The notes under the pieces: generated by a model
Seen by the model: the letters and a program-made list of their open reading frames with translations, nothing else
The model's database searches: none
Told to the model about the DNA's origin: nothing
Part shown: piece after piece, positions 1-7,786 of the stretch
Position numbering within the stretch: the stretch's first letter is position 1
How the letters are laid out: every line of letters starts with the position of its first letter
NCBI GenBank assembly: GCA_035949375.1
Contig: DASZIG010000055.1
Location: 1-64,000 of the forward strand
DNA from: Gp13-AA77 sp035949375
Lineage (GTDB): Bacteria > Acidobacteriota > Terriglobia > UBA7540
DNA: 64,000 nt
Direction of reading: 5' to 3'
Made by a program: the position numbers and the translations under genes

Positions 1-107
1 TGCTGCGACGCGGTCGAGGGTACAAGAACCTTCGCTACCTGCTCCTGAAGGCTCAGCGCATGGCAGCTACCCGGACCGAATTCGTCACCATCAGGAAAGC
101 AGCCTAA
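1..107 (+). CDS. Transposase C-terminal fragment (cut by window edge)
   Basis: Only the last 34 codons are present, reading from base 3 to the TAA at 105-107. The peptide is very basic and contains GRGYKNLRYLLLKAQRMA, which resembles the C-terminal tail of DDE transposases of the ISL3 type (a G-Y-R/K-N/D-x-x-Y-x-x-L-K pattern). I cannot see the catalytic residues, so the family is a guess. Bases just after the stop (GAGCCACTTTTACT around 136-150) could be the outer end of an insertion element, but no partner end is in the window. Confidence 0.45.
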   Translation, partial: LRRGRGYKNLRYLLLKAQRMAATRTEFVTIRKAA

Positions 108-205
108 ACTGCTGTCGGTTACTAATTCTTGCTCAGAGCCACTTTTACTCTCGAATGTGCGCGGTTCCTGGTTACTCGGCGCTGCGCCTATCAATCGGAG
201 AGTCT

Positions 206-601
206 ATGAAACGGGAAATCATTCGCGTCGAGCCGCTGGCGACCTACCTGGACAAATACAAGGCCCCAACTTCAACTGTGACGAAGCACGGCGACACTAT
301 TTACGTCACGGGTGCTCCGCCGTTCGACCCCAAGACAGGAGAAATCTTCAAGGGACCGATTGAGCGTCATGCGGAGATCGTATTGGATCAACTCAAGCTC
401 TGTGTCGAAACGGCAGGCTTTTCTCTGGAAAACATTTTGAAGTTGAATGTTTACGTCACCTCAATAGACATGTTCTCTGCGGTGAATATTGTCTACAGAC
501 GTTATTTCCCGGAAAATCCGCCCGCGCGCATCTTTATCAATGGTCCTGCTTGGAACGGCGGGTTTGATATTGAATTGGATTGTATCGCCGCCGTTTCATA
601 A
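206..601 (+). CDS. ridA: RidA family (YjgF/YER057c/UK114) protein
   Basis: A 131-residue protein of the usual RidA length. RidA enzymes hydrolyse reactive enamine/imine intermediates made by PLP enzymes, in the cytoplasm as trimers. Visible family features are the TYVTGAPPFDPKTGEI-like first strand region, the LENILKLNVYVTSIDMF helix-strand segment, and the PPARIF segment holding the conserved Arg that binds the substrate carboxylate, followed by a C-terminal DIELDCIAAV strand. An in-frame ATG at 155 would add 17 residues; I chose ATG 206 because a purine-rich CGGAG lies just upstream and the family starts there. It stands alone between the transposase tail and minus-strand genes. A CCGCTCG/CGAGCGG hairpin at 629-646 follows but lacks a T-run. 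Confidence 0.88.
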   Translation: MKREIIRVEPLATYLDKYKAPTSTVTKHGDTIYVTGAPPFDPKTGEIFKGPIERHAEIVLDQLKLCVETAGFSLENILKLNVYVTSIDMFSAVNIVYRRYFPENPPARIFINGPAWNGGFDIELDCIAAVS

Positions 602-732
602 GACTGTCTTTAGTTCGGTATCTATTCTCCGCTCGTTGGCGAGCGGCCACGAAGGTGCCCTGTGCGACGGCAGGCGCGCCTTCTCGCATTGTGCTTAATC
701 TGTCAAGCGTGGGTGGCTGGGACGACGGCTTA

Positions 733-912
733 TCAGCTGGTCGGATTGATGATCCCGGTTACGAAGTTCAGGAGCGGCGGCGTTAGCTGAACTAACGGAG
801 CCGCCCGAGGCTCGTTAGCCAGCAGGCGCGAAGCGTCCTTCGCCCCGCCCATACCCAGGCAGAACAAAACCAAGCCTGCAAGAATCAGTCGCGCTCGATT
901 GCCCTTTCGCAT
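733..912 (-). CDS. Small exported peptide (59 aa), function unknown
   Basis: A 59-residue open frame too short for most cut-offs. Support is strong for its size: a perfect AGGAGG ribosome site lies 4-5 bases before the ATG at 912, and the product begins MRKGNRARLILAGLVLFCLG, a classical signal peptide or membrane anchor, followed by a short polar stretch and a C-terminus of VQLTPPLLNFVTGIINPTS. It lies downstream of, and on the same strand as, the DoxX gene but 245 bases away, so it may have its own promoter. I do not recognise a family. It could be a secreted peptide or a small membrane-associated protein. Confidence 0.5.
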   Translation of the reverse strand: MRKGNRARLILAGLVLFCLGMGGAKDASRLLANEPRAAPLVQLTPPLLNFVTGIINPTS

Positions 913-1157
913 TTCTCCTCCTGTTCAGCTTCCGATCTAAATTCCGAAGCAACTTCAAAGTCTGGAGGCTGCAGTCCCGTCAGCGACCGTCGACCCTGCC
1001 GGTACGACGTACATGACCTCTCCGGATTGCAAGTGATCGGAAGGCTCGCGTGAACCAGCCAGGTCCGGAGGAAGCTTCTCTTGTGCGTAGTAAGGGCCTT
1101 GCCTTACAGAGATTTGTAAACCGAACTCGAATGGCAACAAGCTCCTTCGCCGATCGA

Positions 1158-1631
1158 TCACGTCCGTAACTTGCCGGCGAGCCAGTAATCGACACTGAAC
1201 TTTCCCGGACCAGAGCAGATCAGCAGGATAAAGAAGAGCACGTATAAAGATTCCGGAAGATAGAGGAAATCATCGAGCCAGTTCAGAGGCGAGAGTCCTT
1301 TGGGCATGGCGGAAAGCCTGGTGGTCAGGATGGCAACAAGCATGTCGACCAGTAGAGCCACGGAGGCCAGGCTCGAAAGAAACCCCAAGGCCAGCAAGGA
1401 TCCGCCAACCAATTCGACACCCGACACGAAATAAACCATCAGGTGGGGAAACGGGACCTTGGCCTCAACAAGAGTTTTGTACATGGTTTGCGTGCCCCCG
1501 GCGACAAACAATTTGTTTGCCCCGGAGACGGCGAAGAACAGCCCGAGCGAAACGCGTACCAGCAGGACGGCATATTGTTCCAAACCACCGCTACCCTGCA
1601 GCGCAAACTGGATCAACCGTTTCCAATCCAC
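1158..1631 (-). CDS. DoxX family integral membrane protein
   Basis: A 157-residue protein with four hydrophobic segments and the DoxX signature regions: LVRVSLGLFFAVSGANKLF in helix 1, VSGVELVGGSLLALGF in helix 2, and LYLPESLYVLFFILLICSGPGKFSVD in the last third. DoxX proteins are small inner-membrane proteins linked to thiosulfate:quinone oxidoreductase or to redox and stress functions; the role here is not predictable. The start is a GTG at 1631. It lies 78 bases downstream of the SnoaL-like gene on the same strand, so the two are probably cotranscribed. A 68-codon frame begins with a GTG overlapping its stop but has no recognisable content and is not called. Confidence 0.85.
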   Translation of the reverse strand: MDWKRLIQFALQGSGGLEQYAVLLVRVSLGLFFAVSGANKLFVAGGTQTMYKTLVEAKVPFPHLMVYFVSGVELVGGSLLALGFLSSLASVALLVDMLVAILTTRLSAMPKGLSPLNWLDDFLYLPESLYVLFFILLICSGPGKFSVDYWLAGKLRT

Positions 1632-1709
1632 CCCTTGTCACTCCATCGGAGGATGTGCCGTAACGATACCCACACGGCGACGGCGTTGACGAATTCTCGC
1701 GCCTCGCGA

Positions 1710-2126
1710 TTATGGGTTCATCCGTTCGACCCATTGAGCGCGCCACCCGGGAGCCACGAATGGATCCGCAAAGTATTGTGTTTCCCGCGCAACCTTGACG
1801 CCGCTGAACTCCATGATGCTCACGGTGTAGGACGGCTTGCCGTCATAGGTCAGAATGAGTTCGGTGACCCAAAGATCGCCGCCGCCAATGATTCGCCGGA
1901 CAGTAAACCGTTTTTTGCTCGGCTGACTGGCGCGTTGGCCCTGTATGTTGCGCCGACCGCGGGTTCGCTCGCCGGACTGCGGGTAATCGAGCACCGCGTC
2001 CTCGTGATAGATGAGGTGCTCCGTTTCAAAATCGTTGGCATCGGACGCCGCCCAATGCTGATCGAGCGCCGCACGGAGCCGCTGATCCCGCGCTCCAGAA
2101 CGCTGCTCCTTTTGTTGATCGTTCAT
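1710..2126 (-). CDS. SnoaL-like / NTF2-fold protein
   Basis: A 138-residue soluble protein with the cone-shaped NTF2-like fold signature: an N-terminal helix (RLRAALDQHWAASDANDFE), then LIYHEDAVLDYPQSGERTRGR, where the HEDAVLDYPQSGE loop is typical of SnoaL-like proteins, and late beta strands ending in VARETQYFADPFVAPGWRAQWVE. Such proteins bind small molecules or act as cyclases, isomerases or stress-linked proteins; the substrate cannot be told. ATG 2126 follows a GAAGG ribosome site. It is the first gene of a probable two-gene operon with the DoxX gene downstream. Confidence 0.85.
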   Translation of the reverse strand: MNDQQKEQRSGARDQRLRAALDQHWAASDANDFETEHLIYHEDAVLDYPQSGERTRGRRNIQGQRASQPSKKRFTVRRIIGGGDLWVTELILTYDGKPSYTVSIMEFSGVKVARETQYFADPFVAPGWRAQWVERMNP

Positions 2127-2452
2127 CTTGAGCCTTCAATTTGACAAGCTAGAATTTCCTTCTTCAATTCTAAATCGACCGCCAGAATACGCCCCGACCG
2201 CCCCTAAACACAAGGTCCAGTCGAGTTTTCAATGCTGGGTGTCTCCACGGACCACGGAGGATGGCAGGCGTACGTCTCCGGAGAGTCCAGCGCCCGAAAC
2301 TGCCTGTTTGTTTCGCTCGCGGGCGGCGGGAAGTATGTTCCCGGTCGAGGGACTTGCGGAATCGCGTACGAGGAATACTGTTCGGGGGAGGCTCGCAGCC
2401 TGGACCTGTGAGGATACCGCACAAGGCGACGCCGTAACGGCGGCCGGGGGCG
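2127..2452. other. Intergenic stretch, no gene seen
   Basis: About 325 bases between the start of the SnoaL-like gene and the stop of the repeat protein. Several overlapping short frames exist on both strands but none has a ribosome site or recognisable product. A short CCACGGACCACGGAG motif near 2252 matches the CCACGGAG unit found again at 3522-3547 and near 51020. Confidence 0.5.
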
Positions 2453-3490
2453 CTAGTCGATTCCGTGGATCCGCAGGTTCACCAGTTGGTCCGGCGTCAG
2501 GTCCTTCATGCCCCGGTCGCGGAGCTTGGCAATGAAGTCCGGCGTCACGCCGTGAATCCTGAAGGCAATCAGTTGATCCGGGTCGGGATGGGAATAGCCC
2601 AGCCCATGGAGCTGCTCGATGAACTCCGGCGACACGCCGTGGATGCGGAAGGCGATGAGCTGGTCGAGATCCATGTGGTCGTAGCCGGCTTTCTTGAGCT
2701 CGGCCATCCACTCCGGCGTGGCGCCGTGGATCCTCATGGCGATGAGCTTGTCCTCGTCGGGCTGGTAGCCCGCTTCGTGCAGGGTCCGCACCATCTCGGG
2801 GGTGACGCCGTGGATGCGAAAGGCCACCAGCTTGTCGCCGTCGTTTGTATTGAGTCCGGCTGCCCGGAGGCCCTGGACGAACTGCGGGGTCACTCCATGA
2901 ATGCGGTACGCCACGAGCTTGTCACTGTCATTGACGTTGACCCCGAGTTTTCGCATCTCCTCGATGAACTGGGTGGTCACGCCGAAGATGCGAAAGGCGA
3001 TGAGCTTGTCGGTGTCGAGGCCTTCGATGTGCTCGGCCTTCATTTCCTTCGCAAATTCCACGGTGACGTCTTCAACCGCCATGCTGATCTGCTTCTCAGA
3101 GTCGATGCCATCAAAACCAATGGCCTTCATCTGCTGCGGAAACTGTTCATTGGGCGAAAAATGGAACAGTCCGGCTCCCTCGCCGTTATCGAGAAAGCCT
3201 TCACAGTCGAATTTGCCTGCTTCACGCGAAATCGCGAAGTGGACCTCATGGCGGCCTGAGGCCGACACGTCGAGACCCTGAAACTGGTTTAAGGCCCAGT
3301 CCGAGCTCGATTGGTAATGATCGCCGTGGTCGTGGCGGATCACCGCAAAGCGAACCTTACCCGGGTCATCCGACCGGCTGAGCGTCCAGTCGCCGGTCAC
3401 GGTGTCCGCGGCGCGCGCCGGCCCAGAGCCGTGCAATGCGCAGATCGCGATCGCCAGTCCGATGAACGTCCCGATTCGTTGCATTTTCAT
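2453..3490 (-). CDS. Secreted protein with six 28/29-residue GVTPxF repeats
   Basis: A 345-residue exported protein. Residues 1-27 are a signal peptide ending ARAADTV. Residues about 28-168 form a globular part (SGRHEVHFAISREAGKFDC, FLDNGEGAGLFHF) resembling the N-terminal beta region of bactofilin-unrelated acidobacterial proteins I cannot name. Residues 169-341 are six tandem repeats of 28-29 residues with the core KLIAFRIHGVTPEF and a helix-like L..LG tail, preceded by one degenerate copy. The same repeat fills the C-terminal half of the M56 peptidase encoded just upstream. I chose ATG 3490 rather than the frame start at 3523 because GGAGG lies 6-7 bases before it and it gives a clean signal peptide. 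The 58-base gap to the M56 gene suggests one transcript. Function unknown; a soluble ligand or partner of the M56 ectodomain is an inference. Confidence 0.8.
   Translation of the reverse strand: MKMQRIGTFIGLAIAICALHGSGPARAADTVTGDWTLSRSDDPGKVRFAVIRHDHGDHYQSSSDWALNQFQGLDVSASGRHEVHFAISREAGKFDCEGFLDNGEGAGLFHFSPNEQFPQQMKAIGFDGIDSEKQISMAVEDVTVEFAKEMKAEHIEGLDTDKLIAFRIFGVTTQFIEEMRKLGVNVNDSDKLVAYRIHGVTPQFVQGLRAAGLNTNDGDKLVAFRIHGVTPEMVRTLHEAGYQPDEDKLIAMRIHGATPEWMAELKKAGYDHMDLDQLIAFRIHGVSPEFIEQLHGLGYSHPDPDQLIAFRIHGVTPDFIAKLRDRGMKDLTPDQLVNLRIHGID
2456..2986 (-). repeat. Coding tandem repeats, six units of 84-87 bp
   Basis: Six copies encoding the HGVTPxF unit. The DNA copies differ widely at third positions while the protein core stays fixed, which suggests selection on the protein rather than recent duplication. 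Confidence 0.85.
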
Positions 3491-3521
3491 GAGGTCCTCC
3501 CTCTTTGCGCGAAAAGAATTC

Positions 3522-3547
3522 AACCACGGAGAGCACAGACCACGGAG
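3522..3547. repeat. Short degenerate nonamer repeat (CCACGGAG type)
   Basis: Reads AACCACGGA, GAGCACAGA, CCACGGAG in a 9-base period, immediately after the M56 stop codon. The same unit makes up the larger inverted repeat at 50966-51035. Confidence 0.55.
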
Positions 3548-3548
3548 C

Positions 3549-5918
3549 CTAGAACACCTCGGCCTGCTTGAGCGCGATCAGTTTCTCGAGAGTCAGGTCC
3601 TTGAATCCGTGACTCTTCGCCTTCTCGATGAACTCCGGCGTTACGCCCATCACTTTTGCGGAGATCAAATCATCGAGATCGAGATTCTTCAGCCCTGCAG
3701 CCTGTAGGGCTTTGACGTACGCCGGAGTGACGCCTTGCGTCTTCATGCCGATGAGTTGGTCCGTGGTCGCATTGAATCCGGCGGCCCTCATGTCACGGAC
3801 GTACTCCGGTGTTACACCCTGCACCTTCATCCCCACAAGCTCGTCCACATTCGTACTCAGGCCCTGAGCCTTGATGCCGCGGATGTACTCCGGCGTCACG
3901 CCCTGCACCTTCAAGCCAATCAACTCGTCGGCCGTCGGCTTGATGCCCTCGGCTTTGAGCTCGCGAACGTACTCCGGGGTGACGCCCTGGACCTTGAGTC
4001 CGATCAGTTCGTCCGATTTCGGGTCTACCCCGGCGGCGCGCATGTCGCGAATGTAATCCGGCGTCACACCTTGTACTTTCATGCCGATCACCTCCTCCGC
4101 CGTCACCTTGAATCCGGCCGCGCGCAAGGCGTCGATGTATTCCGGCGTCACGCCCTGTACTTTCATCCCCATGATGTCGTCCAGCTTGAGGTCGAAGCCC
4201 TTGGCGTGCATCTCACGGATGTAATCCGGCGTCACGCCCTGCACCTTGAGCCCGACAATCTCATCCGCCGTGGGATTGAAGCCCAGGGCGCGCATGTTTT
4301 GGATGTACTCCGGGGAGACGCCCTGAACCTTGAATCCGATGATTTCGTCGATGTTCGGATTGAAACCCTGCGCGCGCACATCACGGATATACTCCGGCGT
4401 CACACCCTGCACTTTCATTCCAACCAGTTCGTCCACGCTCGGCTTCAGCCCCAGGTCGTGAATCGCGCGGACATAAGCCGGGGTCACGCCCTGCACCTTC
4501 AGGGCGATCAGTTCGTCGGCGGAAAGGTTCGTGAGCCCGGCGGAAGTGAGTCCGTCGAGATACGATTCCTTGCCGTTCGCCTCCTCGCTCGACCCGCTCG
4601 CGTTCTGACTCACCTCCGGATTGGGATCACGATCGGGCGCCGGGGTGGTGTACGAGGCCACGTTGGGATAGGCGGCCGGAGCGTCGGAAGCTTCGGCCTG
4701 CCGGAACACGACAGCCTCCCGGACCGTGTGAACGACGCGTGTGGCTGCCACCGCGCGTTCGGCGCGCAGCGTCCGCTCCAGCGTCTCGTGCAGGACGATG
4801 TGTGTGTCAATGCGAGCGGTTACTACCGCTGCTTCGTGTGCGAGCGCAGGACGGGAATCGAGAACGCTGTGTGCCATGCCGAGGAGCGCATTGCCAGCCA
4901 ACACCATGCTGGCCATGCCGAGGAGCGCGACCGCGAAGCCGGCGGTGCGGAGTTCCCGTTGTCCGCGGCGAGGCGTGCCACGAGATCCGAGGAGCCGCAG
5001 CACACGCGCGCGCAGCGAGCCCTGATTAGCAGCCATGGCCAGCATAGGCGGCGTCCGCAACTCCTCCATGAGCATCAATGCGCGGGCATATTCGGCGGGG
5101 CCACCGCACACCTCGACGGCGGCATCGTCGCAGCAGTTCTCACGTTCGGCGCGGATGCGTCCGCTGAGCCACCATACCGCGGGATGATAGAAGAGCAGGG
5201 TTTCCCCCGCCGTCTGGAAGAGGTTCACGAAGGCGTCCAGGCGACGGATGTGCGCGAGCTCGTGCGCGATCACCGCCTCGAGTTGCCGGGGTGACAGGCC
5301 GGTCACTGCGGTCAGCGGCAGCAGTACGATGGGACGGAACCAGCCGATCACGGCGGGCGCGTCCAGAAGCCGGCACTCACAATAGCGAATCACCCGGGTC
5401 AGGCCCAAACGGCGCTGCAGGTTGAGGCAGGTTTCGATCAGCTCGGGCGCAAGTGGACCGAGCTCGCGGCGGCGCAACCGCGCAAGCACCAGCATCCCTC
5501 CGGCGGCGCGCATGCTAAAGAAGATCACTCCGGCGAACCAGGCCTCCGCGAGCCAAAGGTAGACATCCGGGCGCGGCGCTCGAGGCGCTTTGGGCGAACC
5601 TTGTGCGTTCATGAGCGCCGTGCCTACCGCCAGCACACGAGCCACGGTCCGGGTCACCTGGTGGGCCGCCGTGGAAGACCCCGCTGCCGGCCATGCGGCC
5701 GCCGAGCTTCTGGGGCGGACCACCAGGAAAGTCACGATGGGAGCCGCCAGCATCGCGGCCAGCGCTCCGACGGCCAGGGCGTACCGTGCCTGGGCGCTGC
5801 GGCAAACCGCCATGAAAACCCAGGCGAGCGCCATCAAGGCAAAACCTTGCCAGAGGAAGTGCATCAGGACAAGGCCGAGCGGATGGAGTACCGCCGGAGA
5901 GAGCAGGAGGTGAGTCAT
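3549..5918 (-). CDS. M56 (BlaR1-type) membrane metallopeptidase with 11 ectodomain repeats
   Basis: A 789-residue membrane protease-sensor. Residues 1-70 and 120-145 hold transmembrane helices; the zinc site is VIAHELAHIRR at about 217-226 (HExxH at 219-223), followed by ETLLFYHPAVWWLSGRIRAE and the NCCDD motif that supplies the third ligand. A last helix (about 325-350) leads to a polar linker and then residues 475-784, eleven near-perfect 28-residue repeats with core KVQGVTPEYIRDMRAAG and DELIG. In BlaR1/MecR1 this position holds a penicillin-binding sensor, which is absent here. Its ATG overlaps the stop of the BlaI gene by 4 bases (ATGA), so the pair is translationally coupled. Expected role: on a signal, site-specific proteolysis leading to BlaI inactivation. 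The ligand of the repeats is unknown. Similar repeats occur in other M56 proteins from memory, without assigned function. Confidence 0.88.
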   Translation of the reverse strand: MTHLLLSPAVLHPLGLVLMHFLWQGFALMALAWVFMAVCRSAQARYALAVGALAAMLAAPIVTFLVVRPRSSAAAWPAAGSSTAAHQVTRTVARVLAVGTALMNAQGSPKAPRAPRPDVYLWLAEAWFAGVIFFSMRAAGGMLVLARLRRRELGPLAPELIETCLNLQRRLGLTRVIRYCECRLLDAPAVIGWFRPIVLLPLTAVTGLSPRQLEAVIAHELAHIRRLDAFVNLFQTAGETLLFYHPAVWWLSGRIRAERENCCDDAAVEVCGGPAEYARALMLMEELRTPPMLAMAANQGSLRARVLRLLGSRGTPRRGQRELRTAGFAVALLGMASMVLAGNALLGMAHSVLDSRPALAHEAAVVTARIDTHIVLHETLERTLRAERAVAATRVVHTVREAVVFRQAEASDAPAAYPNVASYTTPAPDRDPNPEVSQNASGSSEEANGKESYLDGLTSAGLTNLSADELIALKVQGVTPAYVRAIHDLGLKPSVDELVGMKVQGVTPEYIRDVRAQGFNPNIDEIIGFKVQGVSPEYIQNMRALGFNPTADEIVGLKVQGVTPDYIREMHAKGFDLKLDDIMGMKVQGVTPEYIDALRAAGFKVTAEEVIGMKVQGVTPDYIRDMRAAGVDPKSDELIGLKVQGVTPEYVRELKAEGIKPTADELIGLKVQGVTPEYIRGIKAQGLSTNVDELVGMKVQGVTPEYVRDMRAAGFNATTDQLIGMKTQGVTPAYVKALQAAGLKNLDLDDLISAKVMGVTPEFIEKAKSHGFKDLTLEKLIALKQAEVF
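3552..4496 (-). repeat. Coding tandem repeats, eleven units of 84 bp
   Basis: Eleven in-frame copies of a 28-codon unit (the tenth is 29 codons) encoding VQGVTPEYI. Copies 1-10 are more uniform in protein sequence than those of the secreted partner; the last copy reads VMGVTPEFI. Confidence 0.9.
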
Positions 5919-6304
5919 CGCATTCCCCTTTCGTAGTCATCCAGCATCCGCCGCAGCTCCTCAATTTCCTGGTGCGACGTTTTCCGGCCTTCAAGCGCGT
6001 GCAGCATGAGCTGGCTCGCCGACCCGCCAAACACGCGCTGCATGATGTCGCCCGCCAGGTCCCGCTTGGTCTCGTCCGCGGGGCGGCGGGCCTCGTAAAC
6101 GTGCGCGCGCTGCTCTTCGTTGCGGCTTACCACGCCTTTGGCCGTCATGATCTGCAGCAGCTTGAGCACCGTGGTGTAACCCACGGCCTTCCTCCGGCTC
6201 AGTGCCTCGTATACTTCACGTACCGTCGACGGACCTCGATCCCAAAGAACGCGGAGAATCTCGAGCTCGCCGGCAGTCGGTTTCAATGAGTTCCGATTCG
6301 TCAT
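5915..6304 (-). CDS. BlaI/MecI-type transcriptional repressor
   Basis: A 129-residue winged-helix repressor. The DNA-binding half has the family hallmarks LKPTAGELEILRVLWDRGP, STVREVYEAL and VGYTTVLKLLQIMTAKG (recognition helix); the C-terminal half (GDIMQRVFGGSASQLMLHAL, IEELRRMLDDYE) is the dimerisation domain. In the bla/mec systems this protein represses its own operon until its partner M56 protein causes its cleavage. The frame opens with a GTG at 6310, but ATG 6304 is preferred; the predicted promoter lies so close that the message may be leaderless. The stop overlaps the M56 start by 4 bases. A palindrome in the promoter at 6318-6333 is the probable operator. Confidence 0.92.
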   Translation of the reverse strand: MTNRNSLKPTAGELEILRVLWDRGPSTVREVYEALSRRKAVGYTTVLKLLQIMTAKGVVSRNEEQRAHVYEARRPADETKRDLAGDIMQRVFGGSASQLMLHALEGRKTSHQEIEELRRMLDDYERGMR

Positions 6305-6311
6305 GGGCACA

Positions 6312-6340
6312 CCATACTACGAAGAGATTCGTACTGTCAA
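6312..6340 (-). promoter_or_regulatory. Promoter with BlaI-type operator
   Basis: On the minus strand TTGACA (6335-6340) is followed at 15-17 bases by TAGTAT/GTATGG (6312-6319), a good -35 and a fair -10. Between and over them lies a perfect palindrome TACGAA-TCTC-TTCGTA (6318-6333), the short dyad type bound by BlaI/MecI dimers. Transcription would start within a few bases of ATG 6304. Operator assignment is inference from position and symmetry. Confidence 0.65.
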
Positions 6341-6524
6341 CAAAAATTTTGGCCCCGGGTTCAACGCTTTCTTGGAGGCTTGGGCAGATACTATGAGGAG
6401 GGAATCACAAAACAACAACGACGCCATCGGCGGCGCTCGCGAGCCTGGGAAACAAACTGTGGCGCGGGTGTCCCTACCACCCCGGCCTTTGGGCGGATGG
6501 GATCGCGTGAACTCGTAGGCTTCG

Positions 6525-7439
6525 TCAGCTTCCGGTAACGGTGACAGATCTGCGGAGCACGAAGCGGAGCCGGGTTTCAGACGGCAAAACGATATTCTTC
6601 CTGCCGGTGACAAAAGCCGTGACGGCGCCTCCACCGGCGCCCACGCCCGCACCGATAGCCGCACCGACCCCGCCGCCGGCGGCCACCCCGATGAGGGCGC
6701 CGCCCCCGCTGCCGCCACCGATCCACCCGAGGTTGCGTTTCTTGTGCGACTCGCCCCGCCAGTTCTTGTGTGAGGTCACGATCCCGTAAAACTGCCCATC
6801 TACTTCGAGCGACGTCAGCGTCACGGCCAGTTCCGCCGGCCCTTTGAGTCGTCCGGAGCGCTTCGCGAACAGGATCTGGCCGGTCACGTTCGCCCCTTGC
6901 GGGACTACGACTGCGTTACCCACCACGATGGGTGCGTCCAGCGTAGCGGCAAAGGTTTGGCCTCGAGCGCTACGGGCCGAGCCGAGCGATTGGGTTAGAC
7001 GAACCTCAATCGGCGTGCCATCAGGAATGGTCACCTCGGGCGGCTGACCCTGGTTTTGGGCGGCGTTGTCGGCAGGCTGCGCTTGAGCTTGCGCCTGCGC
7101 TTGATCCTGAAGTTCCTCGCCTGGCTGATTCAGTTGATTTGCCCCAGCAGCTGTAACAGGCCCGCTGCTGGCCGCAGACTGCTCGGCACCGGTGGCGGGC
7201 TGCGTGGGCGGATTAGCAGGCTGCTGTGACTCGGCATCGGCAGGCTGCACTGCTGCAGGCTGAGTCTGCGCCTGGGGTTCGGCCGGCTGAGCCGGCTGAG
7301 ATTGACCGCTGGCGGTTTGCGACTGGCTGCCGGTCGCCTGCTTGGACTGTCCAGCGTTGTTGGCAACATGGCCGCATCCGCCGAGTGCGAGCGCGCATGC
7401 AAGAACCAGAGCGAAGCGAGTGAGGCGAATCGGTCGCAT
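6525..7439 (-). CDS. Lipoprotein with Q/A/P-rich linker and glycine-zipper tail
   Basis: A 304-residue predicted lipoprotein. The N-terminus has a signal peptide with lipobox ALALGGC, then roughly 110 residues of low-complexity Q/A/P/S sequence that probably spans the periplasm. A folded domain follows (IPDGTPIEVRLTQSLGSARS, VVVPQGANVTGQILFAKRSG, LAVTLTSLEVDGQ), then glycine-zipper repeats (GGGVGAAIGAGVGAGGGA) that suggest membrane association or oligomerisation, ending LPSETRLRFVLRRSVTV. ATG 7439 is chosen over a frame start at 7568 because AAAGGAG lies upstream and the signal peptide then starts correctly. No specific function known. Confidence 0.8.
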   Translation of the reverse strand: MRPIRLTRFALVLACALALGGCGHVANNAGQSKQATGSQSQTASGQSQPAQPAEPQAQTQPAAVQPADAESQQPANPPTQPATGAEQSAASSGPVTAAGANQLNQPGEELQDQAQAQAQAQPADNAAQNQGQPPEVTIPDGTPIEVRLTQSLGSARSARGQTFAATLDAPIVVGNAVVVPQGANVTGQILFAKRSGRLKGPAELAVTLTSLEVDGQFYGIVTSHKNWRGESHKKRNLGWIGGGSGGGALIGVAAGGGVGAAIGAGVGAGGGAVTAFVTGRKNIVLPSETRLRFVLRRSVTVTGS

Positions 7440-7786
7440 GAGTTTAAACTCCTTTCCCCAGACTAAACTAGCCCGTGGCGGCTCTCGGAAGCATTCCCCG
7501 GGCCGCGTCTCGACATGGGGGTATGGAGATTTCGTGCAAGGTAGGTACCAGATCTTCGCGAGGGGCATAATTCATTCGAAATCAATTGATTACGGACACA
7601 CCCGTCCGCCACAAAACCACGACCGAACGTGACACGATTTCACTGACCGGGTAAGAAGTTCGTTTTGGGCGTGGGTTTGGTCGTGGGAAAAGAGGCGTGC
7701 CGGGCGTGTCCCCGATCGGGCGAAAGAAAAGGGCGCCCGATGCTCGAGGGCGCCCCTTGTGGATTCATTCAGCGAGCAGCGCAGCT
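7440..7786. other. Intergenic region with one terminator
   Basis: Leader of the lipoprotein gene plus the terminator of the upstream TonB receptor gene. No gene seen. The lipoprotein promoter could not be fixed. Confidence 0.5.
7722..7758 (-). terminator. Rho-independent terminator of the TonB receptor gene
   Basis: On the minus strand two GGGCGCCC arms (7731-7738 and 7748-7755) form a GC-rich hairpin followed by TTTTCTTTC. It lies about 30 bases after the receptor stop codon. Confidence 0.8.

Noticed and set aside
955..1161. 68-codon frame overlapping the DoxX stop by a GTGA
   Set aside because: Overlap looks like coupling, but the product has no recognisable features and a second overlapping frame is equally open.
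3735..5294. 519-codon frame on the plus strand across the M56 gene
   Set aside because: It is the complement of the 28-codon repeats; periodic GC-rich coding repeats create long antisense frames. No ribosome site or recognisable product.
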